A stretch of DNA of 64,000 nucleotides, from assembly GCA_016718875.1 (NCBI GenBank), contig JADKBL010000001.1, positions 62,001 to 126,000 of the forward strand. Direction: 5' to 3'. Source of the stretch: Bacteroidota bacterium. Its GTDB lineage: Bacteria; Bacteroidota; Bacteroidia; Bacteroidales; VadinHA17. Position 1 is the stretch's first letter, and the number at the start of each line of letters is the position of its first letter. Of this stretch, positions 46,101 through 54,589 are shown piece by piece. Position numbers and translations under genes: made by a program. The notes below the pieces were generated by a model, which worked only from the letters and a program-made list of their open reading frames with translations, had not been told where the DNA came from and made no database searches.

Positions 46101-46555
46101 CTACTTCCATTTGGGAACGCTGGGATGGTTATGTTAAAGGCCGGGGATTTCAGGGTGCCGGAATGAACTCCTTCAACCATTATGCCTTCGGAGCAATAGG
46201 GGAATGGATGTACGAAAATATTCTCGGCATTCAGCCTGATTACGATTCACCCGGTTTCCGGCATTTTATACTTAAACCGCTTCCCGGAGGCACCCTTACC
46301 TGGGCAAAAGGGAGTTTTGATTCCTTCTCAGGGAAAATTGAGGCAGGATGGACAAAAGATGGGAACAAATTTGAATATAATTTTACCATTCCTCCAAATA
46401 CTTCTGCTACTGTTTATATTCCGGCAAAAAGCTCTGACAAGGCTGCAATATTTGCTGATCAGGCTGAAGGAGAATTCAGTAACACCGGATATGCAGAGGG
46501 ATATGCAGTATTTGAAATAAAATCCGGAACTTATAAAGCAATTTCGGAAATATGA
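43190..46555 (+). CDS. GH78 alpha-L-rhamnosidase with inserted F5/8-type domain
   Basis: A 1121-residue lipoprotein (LLISAGCQD lipobox; a second ATG at 43202 is also possible). An N-terminal fibronectin-like domain (about 30-145) is followed by an inserted discoidin/F5-8C-like domain (about 155-310: EEKWVQIDLGNIREFETIRLW). The Bac_rhamnosid_N domain follows (LADGWYAGMLGPTRW), then the (alpha/alpha)6 catalytic barrel with PTDCPQRDERCGWMGD (catalytic Asp/Glu cluster) and GATSIWERWDGY. It ends in a C-terminal beta-sandwich. It releases terminal alpha-L-rhamnose from pectin side chains, glycosides or algal polymers at the cell surface. RhaT is immediately upstream. Confidence 0.95.
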   Translation: MKSQMKSICKLFIVFLLLISAGCQDKKELSLTAENLKCEYMNEALTAIQTPRFSWELVSSKNNQYQKAWQIIVSDNKESIKAGKGNIWDSGKSKGNETFGIKLPENKLHSFTKYYWRVRVWNATNSVTEWSSSSTFITGAFDKSDWKASWIGDNPEPPLEYPLLYKHMGYLSAYTDNPDEEKWVQIDLGNIREFETIRLWPTYNNIWKINNFHLPIGLRIESSDDGKNWKKCEEIQNLTNQSGGCILVYVNKSSGRFIRLTATRLRKYDRRIFDYEDQGDPSKMYAFSLAEVEVYRDYLEPKAFCDDSHKVLNLSGGCKVSCKDALIKVDREDGYDPDMLTDGITNTPPYPQRRGIPPSPMLRKRFELKSNPSKAIAYVSALGVYEITFNAQKPDQRVLAPEWTDYNKRVQYQAYDVTEMLKSGPNVIASQLADGWYAGMLGPTRWSQYFPKRGAYGLDRRLFLQLEIEYPDGTKESVLSDGSWKINPDGPIRIADNFLGESYDANKEVKDWQSADFNDSSWKNVVAEKNTHNLVPQINQPVKIIESLEAKSVSKTKKGYYLFDAGENIAGWCNISLEGKPGDLIILRHGELLDEEGELYTENLSAAIQTDTVILGPSGKLQYEPRFTYHGFRYAEVQGLRSTPDKSILSARVIASDQPRTGYFECSNPMLNQLYKNLNRSHVSNMHGVPTDCPQRDERCGWMGDVYIFAQTSMFNRDMAAFYDKWMTDILDAQSERGTFPDIAPHPFGYEKHFTNAPGWADAGIRLPWFMYLNYGNEEIIKTNFEAFEKYITNIVNSNPDLIWRKGLGLNYGDWLNGNTLNAEGFPKTGAQIPSEVFSTIMLYNSVVTVSKMAAVSGLPEKESYYNDLAGRIKTAFRENFIDSDGKIEGDAQACYALALHYNIFPKEMENTLEKRMIDKFIPYSGRMNTGFHSTPCLMKELVKRGYTDKAYQLLETSEFPSWGYSIAQGATSIWERWDGYVKGRGFQGAGMNSFNHYAFGAIGEWMYENILGIQPDYDSPGFRHFILKPLPGGTLTWAKGSFDSFSGKIEAGWTKDGNKFEYNFTIPPNTSATVYIPAKSSDKAAIFADQAEGEFSNTGYAEGYAVFEIKSGTYKAISEI

Positions 46556-46565
46556 ACCCCTCGAG

Positions 46566-47613
46566 ATGAATCATATATCTTTAATATTATGGACAATATC
46601 GATTGCCATCTTAAGTACTGGCTGTAATAGTTCCAATGAACATTCCAAAGTAACAAAAGGTGTTACAGAAAGTGAAATGGAGAAGGTTTATGCCGAAATT
46701 AAAACTCCCTTCAAATATGGAGTAATAATTGAACAACCCGATTCTAACAAGCTAATAGACTCTCCAACCATATTCCATGAAAAGGATATGTGGTATATGA
46801 CATACATTATATTCGACGGACAGGGCTATGAAACATGGCTGGCTGAAAGCAGGGATCTTCTTAGCTGGAATACCAAAGGAAAAATTTTGTCCTTCTCTGA
46901 AGAGACCTGGGATGCCAATCAGAAAGCCGGCTATCCATCTCTTATAAATATTGAATGGGGAGGAGATTATTCCATGGATAAATTTGAGGGAAAGTACTGG
47001 TTATCCTATCTGGGAGGTAAATCGAAGGCTATGAAGCGGAGTCCTGAAGTCGGAATGGCAAACAGATCATAACAGGCCGGAATGGAACAGGTCCCCTGTT
47101 ATGTCCCCTGAGGACAGCACTTCAAGATGGTTTGAAAAAGGGACCATCTTTAAAAGTCATATAATTCATGACAAACAGAAGCATACCGGTTATCCTTTTG
47201 TAATGTATTACAATGCAGCAGGAGACACTGCAAGGTTCGAAAGCATCGGGATGGCTGTTTCCGATGATATGATTCACTGGAAGAGATTTGGCAATGATCC
47301 GGTAATAACAAAACACAAAGGCATTTGCGGAGATGCTCAGATTACTAAGATCGGGGATGTCTATGTAATGTTCTATTTCGGTGCCTTCTGGAAACCGGGG
47401 GCGTTTGAGAGGTTTGCCTGCTCCTATGACCTTATTAACTGGACTGAATGGAAGGGTGAAGATCTTATCTCTCCGTCAGAAGATTATGACAGCACATATG
47501 CCCATAAGCCATGGGTGATAAAATGGAATGATGTAGTATATCATTTTTACAATGCAGTAGGAAGCAAGGGAAGAGTCATTGCATTAGCCACATCCAAAGA
47601 TCTTAGAAATTGA
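46566..47613 (+). pseudogene. Beta-propeller glycoside hydrolase (GH43/GH32-like lipoprotein), one frameshift
   Basis: Two frames encode one protein of about 349 residues. The first (46566 on) has a lipobox (ILSTGC) and propeller blades such as KLIDSPTIFHEKDMWYM and YETWLAESRDLLSW. It fails after VGMAN at an A3 run (47060-47062). Removing one A joins it to TDHNRPEWNRSPVMSPEDS in the second frame, which continues with blades (GICGDAQITKIGDVYVMFYFG and YAHKPWVIKWNDVVYHFYN). Repeated SxDLxxW signatures mark the five-bladed fold. The substrate is unknown. The single homopolymer lesion may be a sequencing error. Confidence 0.78.
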
Positions 47614-47647
47614 GTTATTTTAGAATAATTTTTTAAACCCTCAAAAA

Positions 47648-48571
47648 ATGATCACCAGACGTGATTTTTTCAGGAATACAGCATTATCGGCAGCAGCTCT
47701 TGCACTAACAGATAATTTTGAAAGCCTTCTGCCGGAAAAAGAAAAAGCAAATGCTGCCTACAACATTTTGAAAGAGTCTCTAAAATTCAGAAAGATAGAT
47801 GCCCATGAACATGTTGGTCTTTCAGGGACAATTGACTTTCAGCTGGAAATGGCGGACAAACTTGGTATTGAAAAATTGGTTGTTTCTAAGATTATCTCAG
47901 CAGATTCAAACTCCAAAGCCACTCCTGAAGAAGTCAGAGCATGCAATGATGAGGTTCTTAAGGCGATTAAAAATTACCCCGGGAGGTATTTGGGATGGTG
48001 TTTTGTGAATCCTCTCTATGGGAAGGAGGCACTTGAAGAGATAAACCGTTGCACAGGAGAAGGCATGATCGGACTTAAAGTATACAACCAGGTCAAGATA
48101 AATGATCCTCTCTTCTACCCCATAATTGAAAAGATGATCAGCCTGAAAATGATCATACTTATGCATGCCCACTGCGGACTAGGGGTAGGCGGCAAAAGGA
48201 CAAAATACGGAAATATCCAGCCCAATTCATCCATTCCGGAGGATTTTGCCGAAGCAGCCAAAAGATTTCCGGAAGCAATGTTCCAGTATGCTCATACAGG
48301 TGGCGGAGGTGACTGGCAATATGCCTGCAAGATGCTCAAAGATTACAAAAATGTTTATATCGATACTTCAGGGAGCAATAATGAAGGCACCATGGTTGAT
48401 TATACACTGGATCATTTCGGGGAAGACAGGATTTTCTTCGGAACTGATGGGTCGTATTACCAGGGAGTTGGAACAATACTCGCTTCAAAACTAAATGATT
48501 CCCAGAAACATAAAATCTTCTTTGAAAACTTCAATGAGGTACTGAGAAAATCGGGGAATAATATCATTTGA
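47648..48571 (+). CDS. Secreted amidohydrolase family protein (Amidohydro_2-like)
   Basis: A 307-residue protein with a twin-arginine type start (TRRDFFRNTALSAAALAL). The metal-dependent hydrolase barrel has KIDAHEHVG (first H-x-H), MHAHCGLG, AHTGGGGDW and FFGTDGSYY (late Asp), matching the Amidohydro_2 class of hydrolases, decarboxylases and lactonases. MIGLKVYN may hold a bridging Lys. Members of this class next to sugar genes often act as lactonases, which would fit oxidised rhamnose or uronate, but that is conjecture. Confidence 0.85.
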   Translation: MITRRDFFRNTALSAAALALTDNFESLLPEKEKANAAYNILKESLKFRKIDAHEHVGLSGTIDFQLEMADKLGIEKLVVSKIISADSNSKATPEEVRACNDEVLKAIKNYPGRYLGWCFVNPLYGKEALEEINRCTGEGMIGLKVYNQVKINDPLFYPIIEKMISLKMIILMHAHCGLGVGGKRTKYGNIQPNSSIPEDFAEAAKRFPEAMFQYAHTGGGGDWQYACKMLKDYKNVYIDTSGSNNEGTMVDYTLDHFGEDRIFFGTDGSYYQGVGTILASKLNDSQKHKIFFENFNEVLRKSGNNII

Positions 48572-48575
48572 TACT

Positions 48576-48983
48576 ATGCAGAAAATTGCGGCCATTATAC
48601 TTGAAAATGACAAAGGAGATTTTCTTTTGGCCCTTCGCGACAATAAATCCTGGATTCCCTTCCCCAACCACTGGGACCTTATTGGCGGACATGTGGAAGA
48701 GGGAGAAACTCCTGAAGAGGCATTGGTACGTGAATATAATGAAGAACTGGGACTTGAGCTGAAAGAATATAAGTTCTACAAGGAGTTTTTGTGCCTGAAA
48801 GGTGATGCCTTCGAAAACATCAAGTATATCTATACAGGTAAAATCAACTTACCAATTGATGAAATAACACTATATGAAGGCCAGTATGCAAGATATTTCA
48901 CAAAAAAAGAAATTCCTGCAACTAAGTTCGCCAATATTATCAAAAGTATTGTAATAGAATATATAACAGATAAATACAGATGA
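48576..48983 (+). CDS. NUDIX hydrolase
   Basis: A 135-residue cytoplasmic protein. The Nudix box runs from GGHVEEGETPEEALVREY through NEELGLE with all catalytic Glu residues in place. Nearby FPNHWDLIGGH is typical of Nudix enzymes active on sugar-nucleotides or (d)NTPs. It lies 4 bp after the amidohydrolase and its stop overlaps the GH95-like start by ATGA. The link to carbohydrate use, if any, might be hydrolysis of a nucleotide-sugar or a regulatory nucleotide; the sequence does not say which. Confidence 0.9.
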   Translation: MQKIAAIILENDKGDFLLALRDNKSWIPFPNHWDLIGGHVEEGETPEEALVREYNEELGLELKEYKFYKEFLCLKGDAFENIKYIYTGKINLPIDEITLYEGQYARYFTKKEIPATKFANIIKSIVIEYITDKYR

Positions 48984-51265
48984 AACATTTACTATTCTTT
49001 CTATTAGTATTATTTACAATATCCTGCTCAGGCGGAAGAAAAAATGAATTCAGACCACCCGCCGGTACCAATCTTCAATTCAGAGAACTGGCAAAAACCT
49101 GGGATGAAGCTATACCCCTGGGAAACGGAATGATAGGTGCTCTTATCTGGGAAAAAGAAGGCAAGCTCAGGTTCTCACTCGACAGGGCTGATCTATGGGA
49201 TCTACGTCCTATGGAGAACCTGGACAAACCGGAATGGAAATTCTCATGGGTAAAAGAACAATGGGAAAAAGATACTTATCAGAATGTTCAGCAGATGTTT
49301 GATGCTCCCTACGACCGTAATCCTGCGCCATCCAAGATCCCCGGGGGAGCAATTGAATTTAATATCTCTTCCTTTGGAAAAGTAATCTCGGCTGAACTGG
49401 ATCTTGAAACAGCTGTCTGCAATATCACCTGGGACAGTGGAATTACAATGCAGGCTTTCATAAATGCAGGAAAAACAACAGGATGGTTCCGCTTTACAGG
49501 GTTAAAATCAAACCTCGTTTTTGATCTTCTGCCACCACCTTATACAATATCAAGCGATACTGCAGTTGATAACTCACATTCCGGTCAGGATCTTCGGCTT
49601 CTGGGCTACCCTGCCGGTGAAATGTGGGCAGAACAAAATCATGTTATGTATCTTCAGGAGGGATGGGGCGGATTCAGGTATCAGATCAGTCTCAGGTTTA
49701 AAGAAGAAAAGGATGTTACCGAGGGGTGCTGGAGCATCAGTTCTGAATATCCCGGATGGGAGAAGCAGGAACCTGCTGTGAACCAGACTGCTTTATCAAT
49801 GAAAGAAAGCTTTTCCAAAGAACTTAAACTGCATAAAAACTGGTGGAATAATTACTGGTCAAAATCATCTATTTCGATTCCAGATGAAGTATTGCAGAAA
49901 CAGTGGTATCTTGAAATCTATAAGCTTGGTGCAACAACAGGAAACGGGGCTCCGCCAATTTCCCTTCAGGCAATATGGACTGCTGATAACGGAAAGCTTC
50001 CTCCATGGAAGGGAGACTTTCATCATGACCTTAATACACAGTTGAGCTACTGGCCTGCATACTCTTCAAATCATATGGAACAGGAAAAGGGCTATACTGA
50101 CTGGCTGCAGAAAAACAGGCCGGAATTTGAAAAATATACGAGCAACTATTACCAGGTAAAAGGTCTGAATGTACCCGGTGTAACAACAATAACAGGCCAG
50201 CCGATGGGTGGCTGGATACAGTACTCATTTGGTCCTACTGTTTCTGCCTGGCTTGGTCATCATTTTTACCTTCACTGGCGCTATACAAAAGACAGGGATT
50301 TTCTTGAAAAAGAGGCTTATCCATGGATCAGGGATGTAGCTCAGTTTCTTGATGAACTCTCTGTAAAAGAGGCTGACGGAAAAAGGAAATTGCCTCTGAG
50401 TTCAAGTCCGGAGATTTTTAATAATTCCCGTCAGGCCTGGTTCGACCAAACAACAAATTTTGACCTAGGGCTTATAAGATGGACATTTGAGAAAGCTGCA
50501 GAACTTGCTGCAGAACTTGGTAAGGCAGATGAAGCATCAAAATGGAAGCAGATACTCTGCCAATGGCCTGAATACGATATTGATCCTGCAACAGGATTCA
50601 CTTTCATCAAAGGCGTTCCGTATAATGAGTCACACCGCCATTTCTCACATCTTATTGCATTTCACCCTCTCGGAAATATTGATATGTCAAAAGGAGAAGA
50701 GGACCATAAAATAATAAAATCAACAATTGAAACCCTTGACCGGATTGGTCCCGACTGGTGGTGCGGTTACTCCTACAGCTGGCTGGGTAACCTTAAAGCG
50801 AGGGCATTCGACGGGAACGGGGCTGCTGAAGCACTCAGAATATTCTCAGAATGTTTCTGCCTGAAAAACAGCTTCCATGTAAACGGCGACCAGACAAAAT
50901 CGGGGAAATCCAAATTTGTCTACAGACCATTTACCCTTGAGGGTAATTTTGCCTTTGCTTCAGGATTGCAGGAAATGCTTCTTCAGAGTCATACAGGTAT
51001 AATCCGGGTTTTCCCGGCTGTACCGCAGGAATGGAAAGATCTGAGCTTTAATAAACTGAGAGCGGAAGGCGCCTTCCTGATTTCGGCCAGAATGGAAAAC
51101 GGGATTGTAAACAGAATGGAAATAGAGTCAGAAAAAGGCGGAGAAATAAAGATCTTTAATCCCTTTAAAAATGCTGATATTAAAGCATCTGCTCCTTATG
51201 AACTGAAAGATAATATTTTAATACTCAATACAAAAGCCGGACAGGAAATCACCATTAAAAACTAA
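48980..51265 (+). CDS. GH95-like glycoside hydrolase, altered active site
   Basis: A 761-residue lipoprotein (FTISCSGG). The N-terminal domain starts WDEAIPLGNGMIGALIW, and the (alpha/alpha)6 barrel has WKGDFHHDLNTQLSYWPAY, SHRHFSHLIAFHPLGN and LEGNFAFASGLQEMLLQSH, followed by the C-terminal beta-sandwich. This is the GH95 layout of alpha-L-fucosidases and alpha-L-galactosidases. Relative to the fucosidase AfcA (from memory N421, N423, E566, D766), the first Asn is Asp350, the second is Asn352, the Glu is Glu478 in SSSPEIF, and the base Asp becomes Glu654. It is therefore a divergent member whose substrate may not be fucose. Confidence 0.82.
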   Translation: MKHLLFFLLVLFTISCSGGRKNEFRPPAGTNLQFRELAKTWDEAIPLGNGMIGALIWEKEGKLRFSLDRADLWDLRPMENLDKPEWKFSWVKEQWEKDTYQNVQQMFDAPYDRNPAPSKIPGGAIEFNISSFGKVISAELDLETAVCNITWDSGITMQAFINAGKTTGWFRFTGLKSNLVFDLLPPPYTISSDTAVDNSHSGQDLRLLGYPAGEMWAEQNHVMYLQEGWGGFRYQISLRFKEEKDVTEGCWSISSEYPGWEKQEPAVNQTALSMKESFSKELKLHKNWWNNYWSKSSISIPDEVLQKQWYLEIYKLGATTGNGAPPISLQAIWTADNGKLPPWKGDFHHDLNTQLSYWPAYSSNHMEQEKGYTDWLQKNRPEFEKYTSNYYQVKGLNVPGVTTITGQPMGGWIQYSFGPTVSAWLGHHFYLHWRYTKDRDFLEKEAYPWIRDVAQFLDELSVKEADGKRKLPLSSSPEIFNNSRQAWFDQTTNFDLGLIRWTFEKAAELAAELGKADEASKWKQILCQWPEYDIDPATGFTFIKGVPYNESHRHFSHLIAFHPLGNIDMSKGEEDHKIIKSTIETLDRIGPDWWCGYSYSWLGNLKARAFDGNGAAEALRIFSECFCLKNSFHVNGDQTKSGKSKFVYRPFTLEGNFAFASGLQEMLLQSHTGIIRVFPAVPQEWKDLSFNKLRAEGAFLISARMENGIVNRMEIESEKGGEIKIFNPFKNADIKASAPYELKDNILILNTKAGQEITIKN

Positions 51266-51273
51266 CCTCAACC

Positions 51274-53215
51274 ATGAAAAAATCTATTCTGATTGCTCTT
51301 ATCCTCGCAGGAGGATTAGTACGATTTGCCAGTGGACAGTCATTTACTGTTACCTCTCCGGATAATAAACTCGTTTTCGTTTTTAACAATAAACAGTATC
51401 TTGAATATTCCGTGAAATTCGGAGATAAGGTTGTCATTAATCCTTCAAAACTTGGGTTTGAGTTCAAAGATGAAAAGCCAATGGCAGGTAATTTTGCTGT
51501 GCTTGATCATCAAACCAAAGCAGAAAATGAGACCTGGGTACCTGTTGTTAAATCAAAGCATGCAGAGATCCTGAATAACTATAATGAACTTACCCTGAAA
51601 CTAAAGGAAAAGAGCGATCCCGGAAGAACAATGGAACTAAGGGTGAGAGCCTATAATGATGGTGTCGCATTTAAAACCAGGACTTCCAAGGGGCGCTAAA
51701 GCCGGTGACAGAGAGATTGTTAAAGAATTAACAACATTTTCAGTTCCTGGTGATCCAAAAGCCTGGGTTGTGGAATATGGTGCCTATTCAACATCAAATG
51801 AAGCTGAATTTTTTGAACGCCAGTTAAGCTATGTAAATGAAAAGACATTGGCCGGAATGCCATTCCTGATGGATTATGGCAACAGTTGCTGGGTTGCAAT
51901 AACTGAAGCAAAGATTGAAAATTACCCGGCATTCTATATTGGCACTAACGGTACTCCCGGACAACTTACAACCAAACTTGTTCCTGTCCCGGGTGAACCG
52001 GAGACCGGTGTTAAAGCAAGATTCAATGATGAGGTTTCTACTCCGTGGAGAGTAATAATGGTTGGTGATAATCCCGGAACTTTAATAGAATCCGAGATCA
52101 TTCAGAACCTCAATGACCCCTGTGCAATTAAAGATCCTTCATGGATTAAGCCGGGAATGTGCGCCTGGGATCACTGGTGGAGTGGCGAAGTAAAAATGGA
52201 GATGCCCGTTATCCGGCAATATATTGATCTCGCATCCGAAATGGGCTGGCCCTATATGCTCGTCGACTGGCAATGGTATGGCAAGTTCAACTCTCCTGAA
52301 GCAGATATTACTAAATGGGCATCCCAGATCGACATGCCTGAGATTATCAGCTACGCAAAATCAAAAAATGTGAAGATCATTGTCTGGCTCTATTCAAGTG
52401 ATGTCAATAGAAATTCTGCCTTTAAAACTGCTTTCCCCCTCTACAGTAAGTGGGGTGTGGCAGGAGTCAAGATCGACTTTATGGACCGTGACGATCAGCA
52501 GATGGTCAACTGGTACCTTGATATAATCCAATGTGCCGCAGAAAACCAGCTTATGGTCGATTTTCACGGGGCCTATAAGCCTGACGGGATAATAAGAACC
52601 TGGCCCAATATGATAACCCGCGAAGGAGTAATGGGGAATGAATATTATAAGTTCTCTGATAAAATGAGTCCTGAACACAATGTAAAACTGGCATTTACCC
52701 GCATGCTTGCCGGACAGATGGATTATACACCCGGGGGATTTTTAAATGTTACGCGGGAGCAATGGAAACAACAGGTGCCTGCACTTGTCTGGAACACCAG
52801 GACAGCAGAACTTTCCAAATTTGTAATTTATGAAAGCCCCCTGACTGTTGTCTGCGATCACCCTGACAATATTCTAAACCAGCCGGGAGCTGATTTTCTG
52901 AAAATTGTTCCTACTGTTTGGGATGACATAAAATTTCTTGGAGGTTATCCGGGTGAATGGGTAGCAATTGCAAAACGAAGCGGCGATAAATGGTTCATTG
53001 GGGTTATGAATAACTCAGTCGGAAAAAGTATTGATATAGCATTTGATTTCCTGCCGGCAGGCAATTATGAAGCCGAGGTATGGTCTGATACAAAGAATTC
53101 TGATAAAGAACCAAAAGAGTTAAAAAAATCAGTAATCAAAATAAAACAGGGAAGTCCGCTAAAAGTAACAATGGCAAAAAACGGCGGATTTGTCGCAGTA
53201 ATAAGGAAAATCTGA
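51274..53215 (+). pseudogene. GH97 retaining alpha-galactosidase-type enzyme, one frameshift
   Basis: Two frames make one protein of about 646 residues. The first carries the signal peptide (FASGQ) and the N-terminal super-sandwich to VAFKTRTSKG. A G4 run at 51690-51693 is one base too long; shortened, it joins GAKAGDREIVKELTTF in the second frame. The GH97 barrel then shows CAWDHWWSGEVK, MLVDWQWYG and GVAGVKIDFMDRDDQQMV with the nucleophile Asp of the retaining alpha-galactosidase branch, and GQMDYTPGGF. The C-terminal sandwich ends GGFVAVIRK. It would release alpha-galactose in the periplasm. The lesion may be a sequencing error. Confidence 0.85.
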
Positions 53216-54537
53216 TGAAACACATTCTCTTCAATTTAGTATTAGTACTAGTTTTTACTTTTTCTGTGTCAGCACAAAACCCTATATCTCCTCCCGGGGT
53301 ATATATTGCCGACCCTTCAGCTCATGTCTGGGCCGATGGGAAACTATATATATATGGCTCGAACGATGAGAGTGCCAAATACTTTTGCTCCTGGACGCAC
53401 CATATGCTTTCAACATCCGATTTGAAAACATGGGAACTAAGCCGTGATGTATTTTCTTCAAAAGGAGAAAAAGATCAGGTTCCATATAACGACAACATTC
53501 TTTATGCGCCTGATTGTCAGTATAAAAATGGAACCTATTATTTGTATTACTGTCAACCAGGCAATGAGGCTGAAGGAGTAGCTACAAGCAAATCGCCGGT
53601 TGGACCTTTTACAAACGGGAAGAAGCTCTATACAAAAGGCATCAATGAAATTGATCCTTGTGTGTTTATTGATGATGATGGACAAGCCTATTACATCTGG
53701 GGTCAGTTTACCGCAAAGATGGCCAAGTTGAAGTCAAACATGACCGAAATTGATACTTCAACTATAAAAGACAATATCGTTACCGAGAAAGAACATTATT
53801 TCCATGAAGGCGGATATATGGTGAAGAGGAATGGAATTTATTATTTCATTTATGCGCACATGGGGCGTTTGAATACACCATCATGTATTGGTTATGCAAC
53901 AAGCAAATCACCCATGGGTCCGTTCAAATACAGAGGAGTTATTGTTGACAACAGCCATTGCGACCCGAATAACTGGAACAACCATGGCTCAATCGTCGAA
54001 TTCAAAGGCAAATGGTATGTACTCTATCATCGGGCTACTCACAACAGTTATATCATGCGCAAAGCTTGTATTGAGCCGATTACTTTCAATGAGGACGGAA
54101 GTATTAACGAAGTGGAAATGACCTCACAAGGCGCTGCTGGTCCATTGAGTGCAACTTCTAAAATTCAGGCTGAATGGGCATGTCTGCTATTCGGGAATAC
54201 GTATGTTTCTGCGTTTTCTCCAAATGAAGAACAGTTGACCAAAATGAAAGATGGTGACCGGGTGGTGTATAAATACATTGATTTTCCTTCAACCATCAAC
54301 AAAATTGAAATCAGGTTAAAACCTGGGAAGAAGACTGGAAAAATACAACTGGTGATGGATCAAACCTGGCATTCACCGATCGCTACAATAGATGTTCCTG
54401 CCGCCTCAAATCCCGATGAATGGGTGACTGTTCAAGCCAATGTGCAACCAACACCGGGAGTTCATGGTCTTTGGCTAAAATTTTCAGGTGAAAGTGATGC
54501 CATGTTTGATATGGATTGGTTTATATTTTCAAGATAA
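53215..54537 (+). CDS. GH43 glycoside hydrolase with CBM6-like domain
   Basis: A 440-residue secreted enzyme; the signal ends FSVSAQ. Its ATG shares one base with the preceding stop (TGATG). The five-bladed propeller carries the three GH43 acids: Asp33 in YIADPSAHVW (base), Asp147 in NEIDPCVFID (pKa modulator) and Glu198 in YFHEGGYMV (acid). A C-terminal beta-sandwich from about 315 (RVVYKYIDFPSTINKIEIRL and MFDMDWFIF) resembles CBM6. The architecture is that of arabinofuranosidases and xylosidases, and the coupling to GH97 suggests action on an arabinose- or galactose-decorated polymer. Confidence 0.92.
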   Translation: MKHILFNLVLVLVFTFSVSAQNPISPPGVYIADPSAHVWADGKLYIYGSNDESAKYFCSWTHHMLSTSDLKTWELSRDVFSSKGEKDQVPYNDNILYAPDCQYKNGTYYLYYCQPGNEAEGVATSKSPVGPFTNGKKLYTKGINEIDPCVFIDDDGQAYYIWGQFTAKMAKLKSNMTEIDTSTIKDNIVTEKEHYFHEGGYMVKRNGIYYFIYAHMGRLNTPSCIGYATSKSPMGPFKYRGVIVDNSHCDPNNWNNHGSIVEFKGKWYVLYHRATHNSYIMRKACIEPITFNEDGSINEVEMTSQGAAGPLSATSKIQAEWACLLFGNTYVSAFSPNEEQLTKMKDGDRVVYKYIDFPSTINKIEIRLKPGKKTGKIQLVMDQTWHSPIATIDVPAASNPDEWVTVQANVQPTPGVHGLWLKFSGESDAMFDMDWFIFSR

Positions 54538-54589
54538 TTTAAATATAAACTATTTAACTGATTAATTGCCATACATATAGCAGGATATA

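Noticed and set aside
47055..47110. Programmed ribosomal frameshifting to join the two beta-propeller frames
   Set aside because: The site is a plain A3 run with no slippery heptamer or downstream structure, and similar lesions occur in unrelated genes at other homopolymers.
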